Assembly: GCA_948759685.1 (NCBI GenBank)
Contig: CAQBGY010000021.1
Coordinates: forward strand, 1-23,480
Direction of reading: 5' to 3'
Source of the DNA: an uncultured Eubacterium sp.
GTDB taxonomy: Bacteria > Bacillota_A > Clostridia > Lachnospirales > Lachnospiraceae
Length of the DNA: 23,480 nucleotides
Shown piece after piece: positions 14,922-23,345 of the stretch. The translations under genes and the position numbers were made by a program. The stretch's first letter is position 1. Every line of letters starts with the position of its first letter. The notes beneath the pieces are model-generated. The model saw only the letters and a list, made by a program, of their open reading frames with translations, made no database searches and had not been told where the DNA came from.

Positions 14922-15713
14922 ATGAAAAAGAGATTATTTCTGATTTTATCCGTAACTGTCATGCTTGCTGCCGGATGCGGCAATAAGGACAATATCCTGC
15001 CTGATATGGAGACGGAAGTGGCTGAAACAGCAACAGACACTGAGGAACCGGATATGGCGGAGGATAAGGAAGTCCCTGCTGCGGATCAGGCAGAAAACGG
15101 GGATACCGAAAAAGAGCAGACCGAAAAGGAAACGGCGGAAGAGACAGGGCAGGAAGAGGGGGATAAGGAGGCAGGGGAAACGCCTGAACCCAAGTCGGCA
15201 AGCCAGCCGGGGCAGAAAGAGGAAACGGAACCTGCACAGGGCAGTACAGATGTGCCAAAGCAGGAGGAAACGAAGCAGGAGGAAACAAAGCCGGAAGAGA
15301 CGAAGCCAGAGGAAACAAAGCCAGAGGAAACAAAGCAGCAGGAACAGACAGTGACCGCAGTATCCTATGATCCCGTTTCCGTATGCAGTCTGGCAGTTGC
15401 AAAGTGTCAGGCGGGTGGAATGATAACCACCACGGACAACCTTGCAAGCCTGCTGGCAGAGGGGAAGATAACGCAGGAAGAATACAATTCCTATTATCCG
15501 TATGACGGACTGGGCTATTACAGCGTTTTTGTGGAGACAGACCTGAATGAAGCGTCCACCACGTCCGGCAGGAAACTTGGCAGCGAGGACGGGATAGCGG
15601 ATTACATTGCGGGAATGATGCTGCTGGAAACGGAACCTGTGTTTTACATTGAGTATGCAGGAGTGTATAACCTGAACGGGACGGATTTTTATGAGTTCCG
15701 CTGTTACAGGTAA
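14922..15713 (+). CDS. Lipoprotein with Glu/Thr/Lys-rich stalk
   Basis: The 263-residue product has a lipoprotein signal peptide (MKKRLFLILSVTVM, then LAAGC with lipid-modified Cys19). It has a long, highly charged, probably unstructured stalk (about 20-145) containing five tandem EETK-type pentapeptides. A C-terminal folded domain (about 148-263) includes YYPYDGLGYYSVF and ends TDFYEFRCYR. It should be anchored to the outer face of the membrane, the stalk carrying the domain through the wall. The domain is not recognised; a role in surface exclusion, adhesion or mating contact is only a guess. The ATG at 14922 gives a normal signal peptide, unlike the upstream in-frame ATG at 14898 that lies in the leader hairpin. 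A terminator follows 60 bases after the stop. Confidence 0.85.
   Translation: MKKRLFLILSVTVMLAAGCGNKDNILPDMETEVAETATDTEEPDMAEDKEVPAADQAENGDTEKEQTEKETAEETGQEEGDKEAGETPEPKSASQPGQKEETEPAQGSTDVPKQEETKQEETKPEETKPEETKPEETKQQEQTVTAVSYDPVSVCSLAVAKCQAGGMITTTDNLASLLAEGKITQEEYNSYYPYDGLGYYSVFVETDLNEASTTSGRKLGSEDGIADYIAGMMLLETEPVFYIEYAGVYNLNGTDFYEFRCYR
15258..15332 (+). repeat. 15-bp tandem repeat, five units, in the lipoprotein stalk
   Basis: Five in-frame 15-base units of the type AAG-CMG-GAG-GAA-ACN encode KQEET or KPEET. The last two units are identical. Slipped-strand length variation between strains would be expected and would change stalk length without shifting the frame. Confidence 0.85.
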
Positions 15714-15773
15714 GAGGGCATACCGATGTATTATTGAGTAAATGAAAGAATCAAACAGAATAACAGTAAACGG

Positions 15774-15811
15774 AAAATGACAAGCCATTTCACATGACTT
15801 GTCATTTTTTT
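15774..15811 (+). terminator. Intrinsic terminator between lipoprotein gene and adhesin gene
   Basis: AAAATGACAAG (15774-15784) pairs perfectly with CTTGTCATTTT (15798-15808) around a 13-base loop, with T continuing to 15811. The adhesin start codon is only 25 bases beyond, with the ribosome site AAGGAGG (15822-15828) between them. There is no room for a promoter after the hairpin. Confidence 0.9.
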
Positions 15812-15836
15812 GCCCTATTATAAGGAGGAGATCTGA

Positions 15837-18800
15837 ATGAAACAGAAAATGAAAAGATTTATGGCAGGCTTCTTAGCCCTGCTCACGGTCTTTACCACGC
15901 TGTTTAGTAATGGGACGACTGCTTTTGCGGCAAGTTCCAGCGCAAACATCGCTTTCTGGTATGCATCGACAAGAGCATCGGGCGAGGTAAGCGAGTTAAA
16001 GGCAGGCTATAACCACGGGAAAGTCCTGTATGCCATACTGGACGGCAATGCCGCCTACTGCATGAATTTCGGTCTGGCGGCGGACGGCGGGCAGCTTATG
16101 AACAGCTACCCTAATTCAAGCACTTCCATGTCGGCACAGCAGGAAAAACTTTTAAGCTATTGTCTGTATTTTGGGTTTAACAGCAACAGCGCATCAGCGC
16201 CGTCCAATGACCAGTGCGATCAGTTCATAGCGACGCAGGCAATGGTATGGATAATCGTGGGAAACCTGTTCGGTACAGGCAGCGGAGATTCGGCAGCAAG
16301 GAAGCTGTGCGATACGGCTCCGAACCCGTCATCGTCCTATGCTTATTATACAAGCCTGAAAGACAACATCAGCAAGTCTTATAATGCCACAAGACCAAGT
16401 TTTGCGAGCCGGACACAGAGTGGTGCGGAGACTTATGAGCTGAAATGGAATGAGGGGAACCAGCGTTTTGAGAAAACCCTTAACGACAGCAATGGCGTAC
16501 TTGGGAGCTTTGACATTTCCTTGAGCGGGTACACGGTGGAAAAGAATGGGAACAGCGTTACCATTTCCAGCAGGGAAGTAAACACGGCGGCAACAATGGC
16601 AACCATGAACTCCACGGCAGGCGAAGTGGAGACAACTTCAAGCTGTGTGTTCTGGCTCACGGAAAAAGCAAACTATCAGGAGTTTGTTTCGGAACGTCCC
16701 AGCGCCGATCCTATCCATGCCTATTTTAAGGTTAAGACGGAAAACATCGGCTACGGGGAGATTGTAAAGACCGACGAAGCCAGTGGCGTGAAGCTGGCAG
16801 GTGCCGTATATGGCATCTATTCCGACAGCGGATGCACCAATAAGGTAGATACCATGACTACGGACGGAAACGGTTATGCAAAATCCAATGCGCTTGTGGC
16901 AGGAACCTACTATGTAAAGGAGATTACCGCACCGAAGGGATATGTACTGAGCGGCAAAGTCCACACGCTGACCGTAAAAGCAGGACAGACAACCGGGATC
17001 AGCGCAACGGACAAGGAACAGCTTGGCGCAATCACTATTTATAAGGAAGGGGAAGTGCTGACCGGATGGAATGGCAGCAATTTCACTTATGAGAAAAAGA
17101 AACTTCCGGGGGCTGTTTTCAAAGTGACGGCAGGTGCAGACATTTACAAGGCAGACGGCACAAAAGTCTATAGCAAAGGGGACCTGATCGCTGAAAACCT
17201 TGTGAGCGGAAGCGACGGAAAAGTGCTGTTATCAGACCTTCATCTTGGAACCTATACCGTGACAGAGACGAAGAGCATTGACGGATATACCATCAACACG
17301 ACACCGCAGACCGTAAAAATCGAGTATAAGGACCAGACGGTGGAAGTGCAGTACGAATCGACAACAGTGCTGAACACACGCCAGAAAGCGGAAGTTTCCG
17401 TTACAAAAAAAGATTCGGAGACGGCAAATCCGTTAGACGGCGGGCAGTACACGATTTATGCGGGAAATGACATCAGGAACTATGCAGGACAGGTCATCGT
17501 GACAAAGGGGACTGCATTACAGACCGTTACAACAGCGGAGGATGGCAGCGCCGCTTACACGGTAGACCTTCCGATTGCAAACAGCTATTATATTTCAGAG
17601 ACACAGGCTCCTTACGCATATTACAGGAACAGTTCTGATATATACAGCTTCAATTTCAATTATCTGCCGGAGACAACCGCAAAGGCAACATTTACACACA
17701 CCTTTGCAAATGACAGGACAACCGCAAAAATCCACATCTACAAGGTGGATAAAGAGACAGGAAAAGCAGTTCCGCAGGGAGACGCAACTCTGGAGGGCGC
17801 TGTTTACGGCTTATATGCCCGCAATGACATTGTACACCCGGACGGGGCAACGGGCATTATCTTCCATGCGGGGGATATTGTTGCCACACTGACAACCGAC
17901 GAGGGCGGCAATGCGGAGGTAAAGAACCTCTATCTCGGCAACTACTATGTAAAGGAAATCACACCGTCAGAGGGGTATCTTCTTGACGAAGAGGAACATG
18001 ATGTTGTCTGCGATTATGAGGGCGATCTGGTAGCGGAAGTGTCAAGAAGCACAACATCGGCAGAGCAGGTCATCAAGCAGCCGTTCCAGCTTATCAAAGT
18101 ATCCGACAACGGGGACGACACGGAAGCGCCTGTACTGTCCGGCGCAGGCTTTACCGCATACCTGAAATCTTCCTTATCCGTACTGGAAGATGGAAGTTAT
18201 GATTTTGACAGCGCAGAAGCCGTAAAAATCGGCAGCAAGGGGGAGACTACCCTTTTCACGGATGCAAAGGGGCATATCGTGACACAGCCGATCCCTTACG
18301 GCACTTATGTGGTGATTGAAACAGTCACTCCGCACAACATGGAAACAGTAAGACCTTTTGAAGTAAGGATTGTGGAGAACCACCCGGCAGAGCCGCAGGT
18401 ATGGCGTGTGTTCATTGACCGTGAATTTACTGCAAAGCTGCGTGTGATTAAGAAGGACGCTGACACAAAGCAGACAGTCCTTATCCCGAATACGGAGTTT
18501 AAGATTTTCAACATTGACAAAAACGAATATGTCAAGATGGTTACAACTTATCCGTCAAAGGTTACGCACACTTCTTTCTTCACGGACAGCGACGGCGACT
18601 TAATCCTGCCTGACACATTGAAGATTGGAAATTACCGCATTGAGGAAGTGGCAGCGCCTTTCGGATATGTGCTGAACACAGATTATGTGGAAGTGTCGGT
18701 TGATTCCGATACGTTCTATGAGACTGATCCCGACACCTATGATGCAATCATCACGGTGGAATATGAGGACGAACCCGTTACCGGGGAACTGACCGTGGAG

Positions 18801-21209
18801 AAGAAAGGCGAAATCCTTGACGGCTACAAGGGCGGCTTGTTTGCGGATTCCGAAGAAAAGGAGTTTGTTTATAAGGAAGGCTCCCTTGCAGGGGCAGAGT
18901 TTGAAGTCTATGCCGCTGAAGATATTTTTACGGCAGACATGCAGAAGGACGAGGACGGAAACAGGACAAAGTATTACAGTAAGGGCGATCTTGTTGCAAC
19001 GCTTACCACCGGGGAAGATGGGAAAGCAAGCATTTCAGGGCTTCCGCTCGGACAGTACCGTGTAGTGGAGACAGAAGCGCCTTATGGATATGTGCTGAAC
19101 GGGGAAGAACAGCTTGTAACATTCGTTTATGTGGACGATAAAACCCCGGTGATCCATGAAAACGTGACATTTGCCAACGACAGACAGAAGCTGGATATGT
19201 CCGTCATCAAGAAAGATGCGGAGGAAGATACCCCTGTTGCGGGTGCAGAGTTCGGTCTGTATGCCGCAGAGGACATTGAAAATGCCAACGGGGAAGTAAT
19301 CATTGAAGCAGGCACACTCCTTGAAACCGCTGTCTCTGATGAAAACGGCAGAATCACTTTCAGAAAGGATTATCCGTTTGCAGTTTATGAGGCAAAGGAA
19401 CTGGCAGCGCCGAAAGGCTATGTTTCCAGTGGGGAAGTTATTACTTTTGAGACAGAGTATCAGGGACAGCATGAGGCGGTTGCAGAGTACAGCAGCGAGT
19501 TTCTGAATGAGCCGACAACCTTTGAATTTACAAAGGAGGACATTGCAAGCGGCGCAGAGCTTTCCGGCGCACTGCTTACAGTCATTGACAAGGACGGCAA
19601 TGTGGTTGACAGATGGACTTCCGTAGCAGAAGAAGCCCATGTGATCAAGAGACTTGCCGCAGGGGAGACTTATACGCTCCGTGAGGAATTTGCGCCTTAC
19701 GGCTATCTGAAAGCAGAGGAAATCCAGTTTACGGTGGAAGATACCGCTGACATTCAGAGTGCGGTTATGAAAGATGAAGTTCCGACAGGCGCAATCATCA
19801 TCAACAAGGACGGCGAATTTGTAACGGACACCACCCTTATGAAAGGACACTGGTATGACTTTATTTTCAATTACTTTAAGGACAGCCTTGCAGGTGTCAC
19901 ATTTGAAGTCTATGCAGCGGAGGACATTGTAAGCCCGGACGGTCTTGACACAATCTATTATGAGGCGGACGAACTTGTGGCGACAATCACTACTGACGAG
20001 AAAGGCTATGCAGGCATTGACAATCTGCCGCTTGGAAAGTATTACCTTGTGGAGACAAAGACACTGGAAGGCTTTGTATTGGATGATACGCCAATCGAAG
20101 CAGACCTTTCCTATATCGATCAGGATACCAGAGTGGTCTATGCCGGAATGAACATCAGCAATGAGAGACAGAAGGTGCAGATCACCGTGGTTAAGAAAGA
20201 AGCTGGCACGAAAGAAGTTCTTGAGGGAGCCGTATTCGGACTGTTTGCAAAAGAGGACATCGTGAACAAGGACGGCAAGGTTGTTGTAAAGGCTGGCACG
20301 GAAATTGAGCGTGGCGTGACCGGAAAGGACGGAAAACTGACCTTTGTATCTGACCTCCCGCTTGGAAAGTATTATGTGCAGGAGCTGACAGCGCCAAAGG
20401 GATATGTGAAGTCCGGCAAGGTATTTGATGTGGATGCGTCATATCAGGGCGATGATAAGGAAGTAATCGAATTTGAGGCAGAATTTGAAAACAAGCCGAT
20501 CAAAGTGCAGATTTCAAAGACTGACATCACGGGCGAAAACGAGCTTGAGGGGGCTGTGCTTTCCGTCATTGATGCGGACGGCAATCTGGTCGAGAAGTGG
20601 ACTTCCGGCAAGGAACCGCACATGATAGAGAAGCTGCCTGCCGGAAAATATATCCTGCGTGAAGAGACGGCACCATTCGGATATGTCATTGCACAGGATA
20701 TTGAGTTTGAGGTAAAGGAGACTGACGAGATCCAGAAAGTAGCGATGAAGGACGAAGCGGCAGTTGGAAAGGTCATCATCAGTAAGAAGTCAGAGGACGG
20801 AAAAGCGCTTGCAGGCGCAAAATTTGAAATCCGTGACAAGGACGGGAAAGTAATCGAAACGCTTGTTACCGACAAGGACGGTCATGCTGAAAGCGGGGAA
20901 CTTCCGATTGCAGTATTTAAGGACGGAAAGTATGAGAGTGCGGTCACTTATACTGTGGTGGAAGTGGAGGCTCCGAAAGGCTATCTCCTTGATTCCACGC
21001 CAAAGGAAGTGAAGTTTGAATACAAGGACGGAAAAACGAGAGTGATTGAGTACACTCTTGAAGTGACAAACAAGCCTACGGAACCGAAGCTCCCGCAGAC
21101 AGGCGACAACATGAACCCGTGGGTATTTGCCGGATTCGGGTTTGCGGCTGTTGCTGCCGGAATCGGCATCATCTTCTGGAAGAAAAAGAAAGACGGCGCA
21201 GAAGCGTAA
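15837..21209 (+). CDS. Giant sortase-anchored adhesin: thioester domain plus 13 Cna-B/SpaA-type repeats
   Basis: The 1790-residue protein has a signal peptide ending AFAAS (about 1-32), then a probable thioester domain (about 40-300) with Cys75 in AAYCMNFG and Gln134 in TQAMVW, the usual pair forming an internal Cys-Gln bond that can attach covalently to host molecules. From about 305 there are 13 Cna-B/SpaA-like modules, starting near 305, 397, 517, 628, 748, 865, 983, 1117, 1228, 1318, 1446, 1556 and 1644. They carry a first-strand Lys (as in VIKKD), most have a Glu-x-x-AP-x-GY turn, and many end with an Asn (FANDRQ, FENKP); these are the residues of Lys-Asn isopeptide bonds. Modules 7-9 and 10-12 form a repeated triad. 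LPQTG at 1752-1756, a membrane segment and KKKK end the protein. No sortase is nearby, so a host sortase must anchor it. The role (host adhesion or mating contact) is inferred. Confidence 0.93.
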   Translation: MKQKMKRFMAGFLALLTVFTTLFSNGTTAFAASSSANIAFWYASTRASGEVSELKAGYNHGKVLYAILDGNAAYCMNFGLAADGGQLMNSYPNSSTSMSAQQEKLLSYCLYFGFNSNSASAPSNDQCDQFIATQAMVWIIVGNLFGTGSGDSAARKLCDTAPNPSSSYAYYTSLKDNISKSYNATRPSFASRTQSGAETYELKWNEGNQRFEKTLNDSNGVLGSFDISLSGYTVEKNGNSVTISSREVNTAATMATMNSTAGEVETTSSCVFWLTEKANYQEFVSERPSADPIHAYFKVKTENIGYGEIVKTDEASGVKLAGAVYGIYSDSGCTNKVDTMTTDGNGYAKSNALVAGTYYVKEITAPKGYVLSGKVHTLTVKAGQTTGISATDKEQLGAITIYKEGEVLTGWNGSNFTYEKKKLPGAVFKVTAGADIYKADGTKVYSKGDLIAENLVSGSDGKVLLSDLHLGTYTVTETKSIDGYTINTTPQTVKIEYKDQTVEVQYESTTVLNTRQKAEVSVTKKDSETANPLDGGQYTIYAGNDIRNYAGQVIVTKGTALQTVTTAEDGSAAYTVDLPIANSYYISETQAPYAYYRNSSDIYSFNFNYLPETTAKATFTHTFANDRTTAKIHIYKVDKETGKAVPQGDATLEGAVYGLYARNDIVHPDGATGIIFHAGDIVATLTTDEGGNAEVKNLYLGNYYVKEITPSEGYLLDEEEHDVVCDYEGDLVAEVSRSTTSAEQVIKQPFQLIKVSDNGDDTEAPVLSGAGFTAYLKSSLSVLEDGSYDFDSAEAVKIGSKGETTLFTDAKGHIVTQPIPYGTYVVIETVTPHNMETVRPFEVRIVENHPAEPQVWRVFIDREFTAKLRVIKKDADTKQTVLIPNTEFKIFNIDKNEYVKMVTTYPSKVTHTSFFTDSDGDLILPDTLKIGNYRIEEVAAPFGYVLNTDYVEVSVDSDTFYETDPDTYDAIITVEYEDEPVTGELTVEKKGEILDGYKGGLFADSEEKEFVYKEGSLAGAEFEVYAAEDIFTADMQKDEDGNRTKYYSKGDLVATLTTGEDGKASISGLPLGQYRVVETEAPYGYVLNGEEQLVTFVYVDDKTPVIHENVTFANDRQKLDMSVIKKDAEEDTPVAGAEFGLYAAEDIENANGEVIIEAGTLLETAVSDENGRITFRKDYPFAVYEAKELAAPKGYVSSGEVITFETEYQGQHEAVAEYSSEFLNEPTTFEFTKEDIASGAELSGALLTVIDKDGNVVDRWTSVAEEAHVIKRLAAGETYTLREEFAPYGYLKAEEIQFTVEDTADIQSAVMKDEVPTGAIIINKDGEFVTDTTLMKGHWYDFIFNYFKDSLAGVTFEVYAAEDIVSPDGLDTIYYEADELVATITTDEKGYAGIDNLPLGKYYLVETKTLEGFVLDDTPIEADLSYIDQDTRVVYAGMNISNERQKVQITVVKKEAGTKEVLEGAVFGLFAKEDIVNKDGKVVVKAGTEIERGVTGKDGKLTFVSDLPLGKYYVQELTAPKGYVKSGKVFDVDASYQGDDKEVIEFEAEFENKPIKVQISKTDITGENELEGAVLSVIDADGNLVEKWTSGKEPHMIEKLPAGKYILREETAPFGYVIAQDIEFEVKETDEIQKVAMKDEAAVGKVIISKKSEDGKALAGAKFEIRDKDGKVIETLVTDKDGHAESGELPIAVFKDGKYESAVTYTVVEVEAPKGYLLDSTPKEVKFEYKDGKTRVIEYTLEVTNKPTEPKLPQTGDNMNPWVFAGFGFAAVAAGIGIIFWKKKKDGAEA

Positions 21210-21238
21210 ACAGTGAATAACAGCAGTGTATGAACCCG

Positions 21239-21281
21239 GCGGGGCGTGTAAGCCAGAGCAGCTTATATGCCCCGCTTTTTT
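21239..21281 (+). terminator. Strong intrinsic terminator after the adhesin gene
   Basis: A 15-bp stem (21239-21253 with 21261-21275, two G-U pairs, seven-base loop) with core GCGGGGC/GCCCCGC is followed by six T. It ends 22 bases before the ATG of the next gene, whose ribosome site GGAGG is at 21289-21293. It therefore serves as the adhesin terminator and also lies in the leader of the DUF5688 gene. Confidence 0.93.
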
Positions 21282-21303
21282 GTGGAATGGAGGAACGTAT
21301 TTT

Positions 21304-22296
21304 ATGATGGATTATGAGATATTCAGAGAGGTGGTAAAAGAGAGCTTTTTATCCTACATGCCTGAGAGTTATCAGGACATGGAGGTAAGGGTTGCCCCGG
21401 TGGATAAGGTAAACCGGAAACTGGACGGACTCAGCCTTTTAGCGAAGAATGAGAAAAGCGTGATTTCACCCACGCTCTATATTGATGACATGTATGTGAA
21501 GTATTTGAAAACAGAGGACTTGCAGGCAACCCTGCGGGATGCAGCAGAAGCGATGGACGAGGCATTCAGGGAGGCGGCAATCCCGCCGCTGGATATAAGC
21601 ACGGCAAAGGACAATATCATCTTCCAGCTTGTGAACACCATGCAGAATGAGGATATGCTGAAAAACCTGCCGCACAGGGAATTTCAGGATCTGTCCATTA
21701 TATACCGATGGGTAGTGGACGTGGAACAAAGGGGGCTTTCAAGCGTTGTGATCAATAATCATGTGGCGGAGTCACTGGGAATGGGGGAGGAACAGTTATT
21801 CAAAGCCGCTGCGGAAAACACCAGACGCATCCTGCCTCCCGTGGTGCAGTCCATGAATGAAGTCATGCGGGATATGCTGGTGGCTGACGGTATGCCGGAG
21901 GAGCTGGCAGACCTCATGATCGGGGAGCAGGAGCCGGAAAATATCATGTGGGTTATTTCAAATGAAAGAAAGATAGACGGTGCGGCTTCCATGCTTTATG
22001 AGGATAAGCTGCACAAGCTGGCGGAAAGCGTGGGGACGGACCTGTATATCCTGCCCTCTTCCGTACACGAAGTTATCGCCGTGTCCGTGGAAATGGGCGA
22101 ACCGGAAGAACTGGCACAGATGGTTTCAGAGATAAACATGGATCAGGTGGACATCAGCGAGCGGCTTTCCAATCAGGTGTACCACTACGACAAAGACCTG
22201 CGGAAGATCACGCTTGCCACGGACACGCCAAACAAAAGGCTGGACGGCGTTGTGGCAGAACAGGGAATGGTTTATGAGGCAAAGCAGTCCAGATAA
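21304..22296 (+). CDS. DUF5688-type protein, copy 1
   Basis: This 330-residue cytosolic protein matches my recollection of DUF5688, common in Lachnospiraceae mobile elements and of unknown function. Seen: MMDYEIFREVVKE at the N terminus, HREFQDLSIIYRWVV, ENTRRILPP, YEDKLHKLAE, LYILPSSVHEVIAV and the C-terminal ERLSNQVYHYDKDL with TDTPNKRLDG. There is no signal peptide or clear catalytic motif. The ATG at 21304 is chosen because GGAGG lies ten bases upstream and because it gives exactly the same length and MMDYE start as copy 2; an ATG at 21226 would read through the terminator. Copy 2 follows after 41 bases. Confidence 0.82.
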   Translation: MMDYEIFREVVKESFLSYMPESYQDMEVRVAPVDKVNRKLDGLSLLAKNEKSVISPTLYIDDMYVKYLKTEDLQATLRDAAEAMDEAFREAAIPPLDISTAKDNIIFQLVNTMQNEDMLKNLPHREFQDLSIIYRWVVDVEQRGLSSVVINNHVAESLGMGEEQLFKAAAENTRRILPPVVQSMNEVMRDMLVADGMPEELADLMIGEQEPENIMWVISNERKIDGAASMLYEDKLHKLAESVGTDLYILPSSVHEVIAVSVEMGEPEELAQMVSEINMDQVDISERLSNQVYHYDKDLRKITLATDTPNKRLDGVVAEQGMVYEAKQSR

Positions 22297-22337
22297 GGGC
22301 GGCGTTTCCGCAGGCATAGAACGGAGGGGCAGTTTTT

Positions 22338-23330
22338 ATGATGGATTATGAAATGTTCAAGGATGTGGTCAGGGAAAAACTTATGAGCCTTATGCCGGAT
22401 GAACTTGCGGGATATTCCTTACGGGCTGACCGGACGGGGAAAGTGAATGAAACTCTGGACGCACTTCATCTTGTGCCGCCTGACTGCCTGCCGGATAAAC
22501 TGTACCCGACGGTATACCTGAACCATGTGTATGAAGCGTACAGAAAATCCGGCGATCTGCAGGAAACACTTGAACTTACGGCATTTTATCTGGCGGGAGC
22601 CTGCCGTGAGGCGGAGAGGAAGAACAGCAGGATGAACCTGCAGGGCGCACCGGAAAGCATAATCATGTCACTGGTCAATACGGGACAGAACCGTGAAATG
22701 CTCGGATATATGCCGCACAGGGAATTTGAGGACTTATCAATCATTTACAAATATGTCATAGATACCCGAAATCCCGTGGAATCAGTCCCGGTCACTGTGG
22801 AAATGGCGGAGAGGATCGGTATGGGGGAGGAAGAATTATTCCATGCGGCAGTGGAAAATACAAGGCGGCTTTTCCCGCCAACAACGGAGCTTTTAAATGA
22901 CATTATCGTGGAAATGTTCATGGACGGCGGTTTTTCAGAAGAAGCGGCACGGGAAATGGGCAGCACCATACAGACGCCGATTTACTGCATCAGCAACAAA
23001 AGGTGTATCAATGGCGCTGTCTCCATGCTCTACGGGGATGTCATTCACGGATTGTCGGAACAGTTGGGCGGTGATCTGTATATCATGCCGCTGTCAGTCC
23101 ATGAAGTCATGGCAGTGCCGACAGAGGGGGTAACGCCGAAGGAACTGGCAGAACTGGTGGAAAAAAACAATGCGTCGAGGATCAGACTGAACGAGCGGCT
23201 TTCCAATCAGGTGTACCGTTATGACAGAAAACAGCGGAGGTTATCGCTTGCAACGGACACGCCAGACAAGCGCCTGGACGGGAACGGAACAAGGCATGAC
23301 CGCCCGGACGGAAAACGACAGTCCAGATAG
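22338..23330 (+). CDS. DUF5688-type protein, copy 2
   Basis: This tandem paralogue of the preceding gene is also 330 residues. Shared blocks include MMDYE at the start, PHREF-DLSIIY, IGMGEEELFHAAVENTRR, ISN-R-INGA-SMLY, LYI-P-SVHEV-AV and ERLSNQVY-YD, ending TDTPDKRLDG. The middle and the far C terminus have diverged (copy 2 ends GKRQSR, copy 1 AKQSR), so the duplication is old. GGAGG precedes the ATG. The conserved SVHEV and NTRR segments may mark the functional surface; no enzyme family is recognisable. The next gene's AGGAGG overlaps the stop, so translation continues along one message. Confidence 0.82.
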   Translation: MMDYEMFKDVVREKLMSLMPDELAGYSLRADRTGKVNETLDALHLVPPDCLPDKLYPTVYLNHVYEAYRKSGDLQETLELTAFYLAGACREAERKNSRMNLQGAPESIIMSLVNTGQNREMLGYMPHREFEDLSIIYKYVIDTRNPVESVPVTVEMAERIGMGEEELFHAAVENTRRLFPPTTELLNDIIVEMFMDGGFSEEAAREMGSTIQTPIYCISNKRCINGAVSMLYGDVIHGLSEQLGGDLYIMPLSVHEVMAVPTEGVTPKELAELVEKNNASRIRLNERLSNQVYRYDRKQRRLSLATDTPDKRLDGNGTRHDRPDGKRQSR

Positions 23331-23345
23331 GAGGATTGCTATTAT

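Noticed and set aside
15258..15332. CRISPR-like array
   Set aside because: Units are contiguous, in frame and coding (EETK repeats), without spacers.
14293..15788. Several long minus-strand frames opposite the hypothetical and lipoprotein genes
   Set aside because: They mirror the biased codon use of the charged + strand proteins, lack ribosome sites and give Pro/Leu/Phe-rich nonsense products.
19035..19850. 271-codon open frame on the minus strand inside the adhesin gene
   Set aside because: It is a shadow of the repetitive adhesin: no ribosome site, low-complexity Cys/Phe-rich product, and the + strand frame has clear domains throughout.
22297..22337. Fourth terminator, between the two DUF5688 genes
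   Set aside because: Only a four-base GCGG/CCGC stem is present and no T run follows it.
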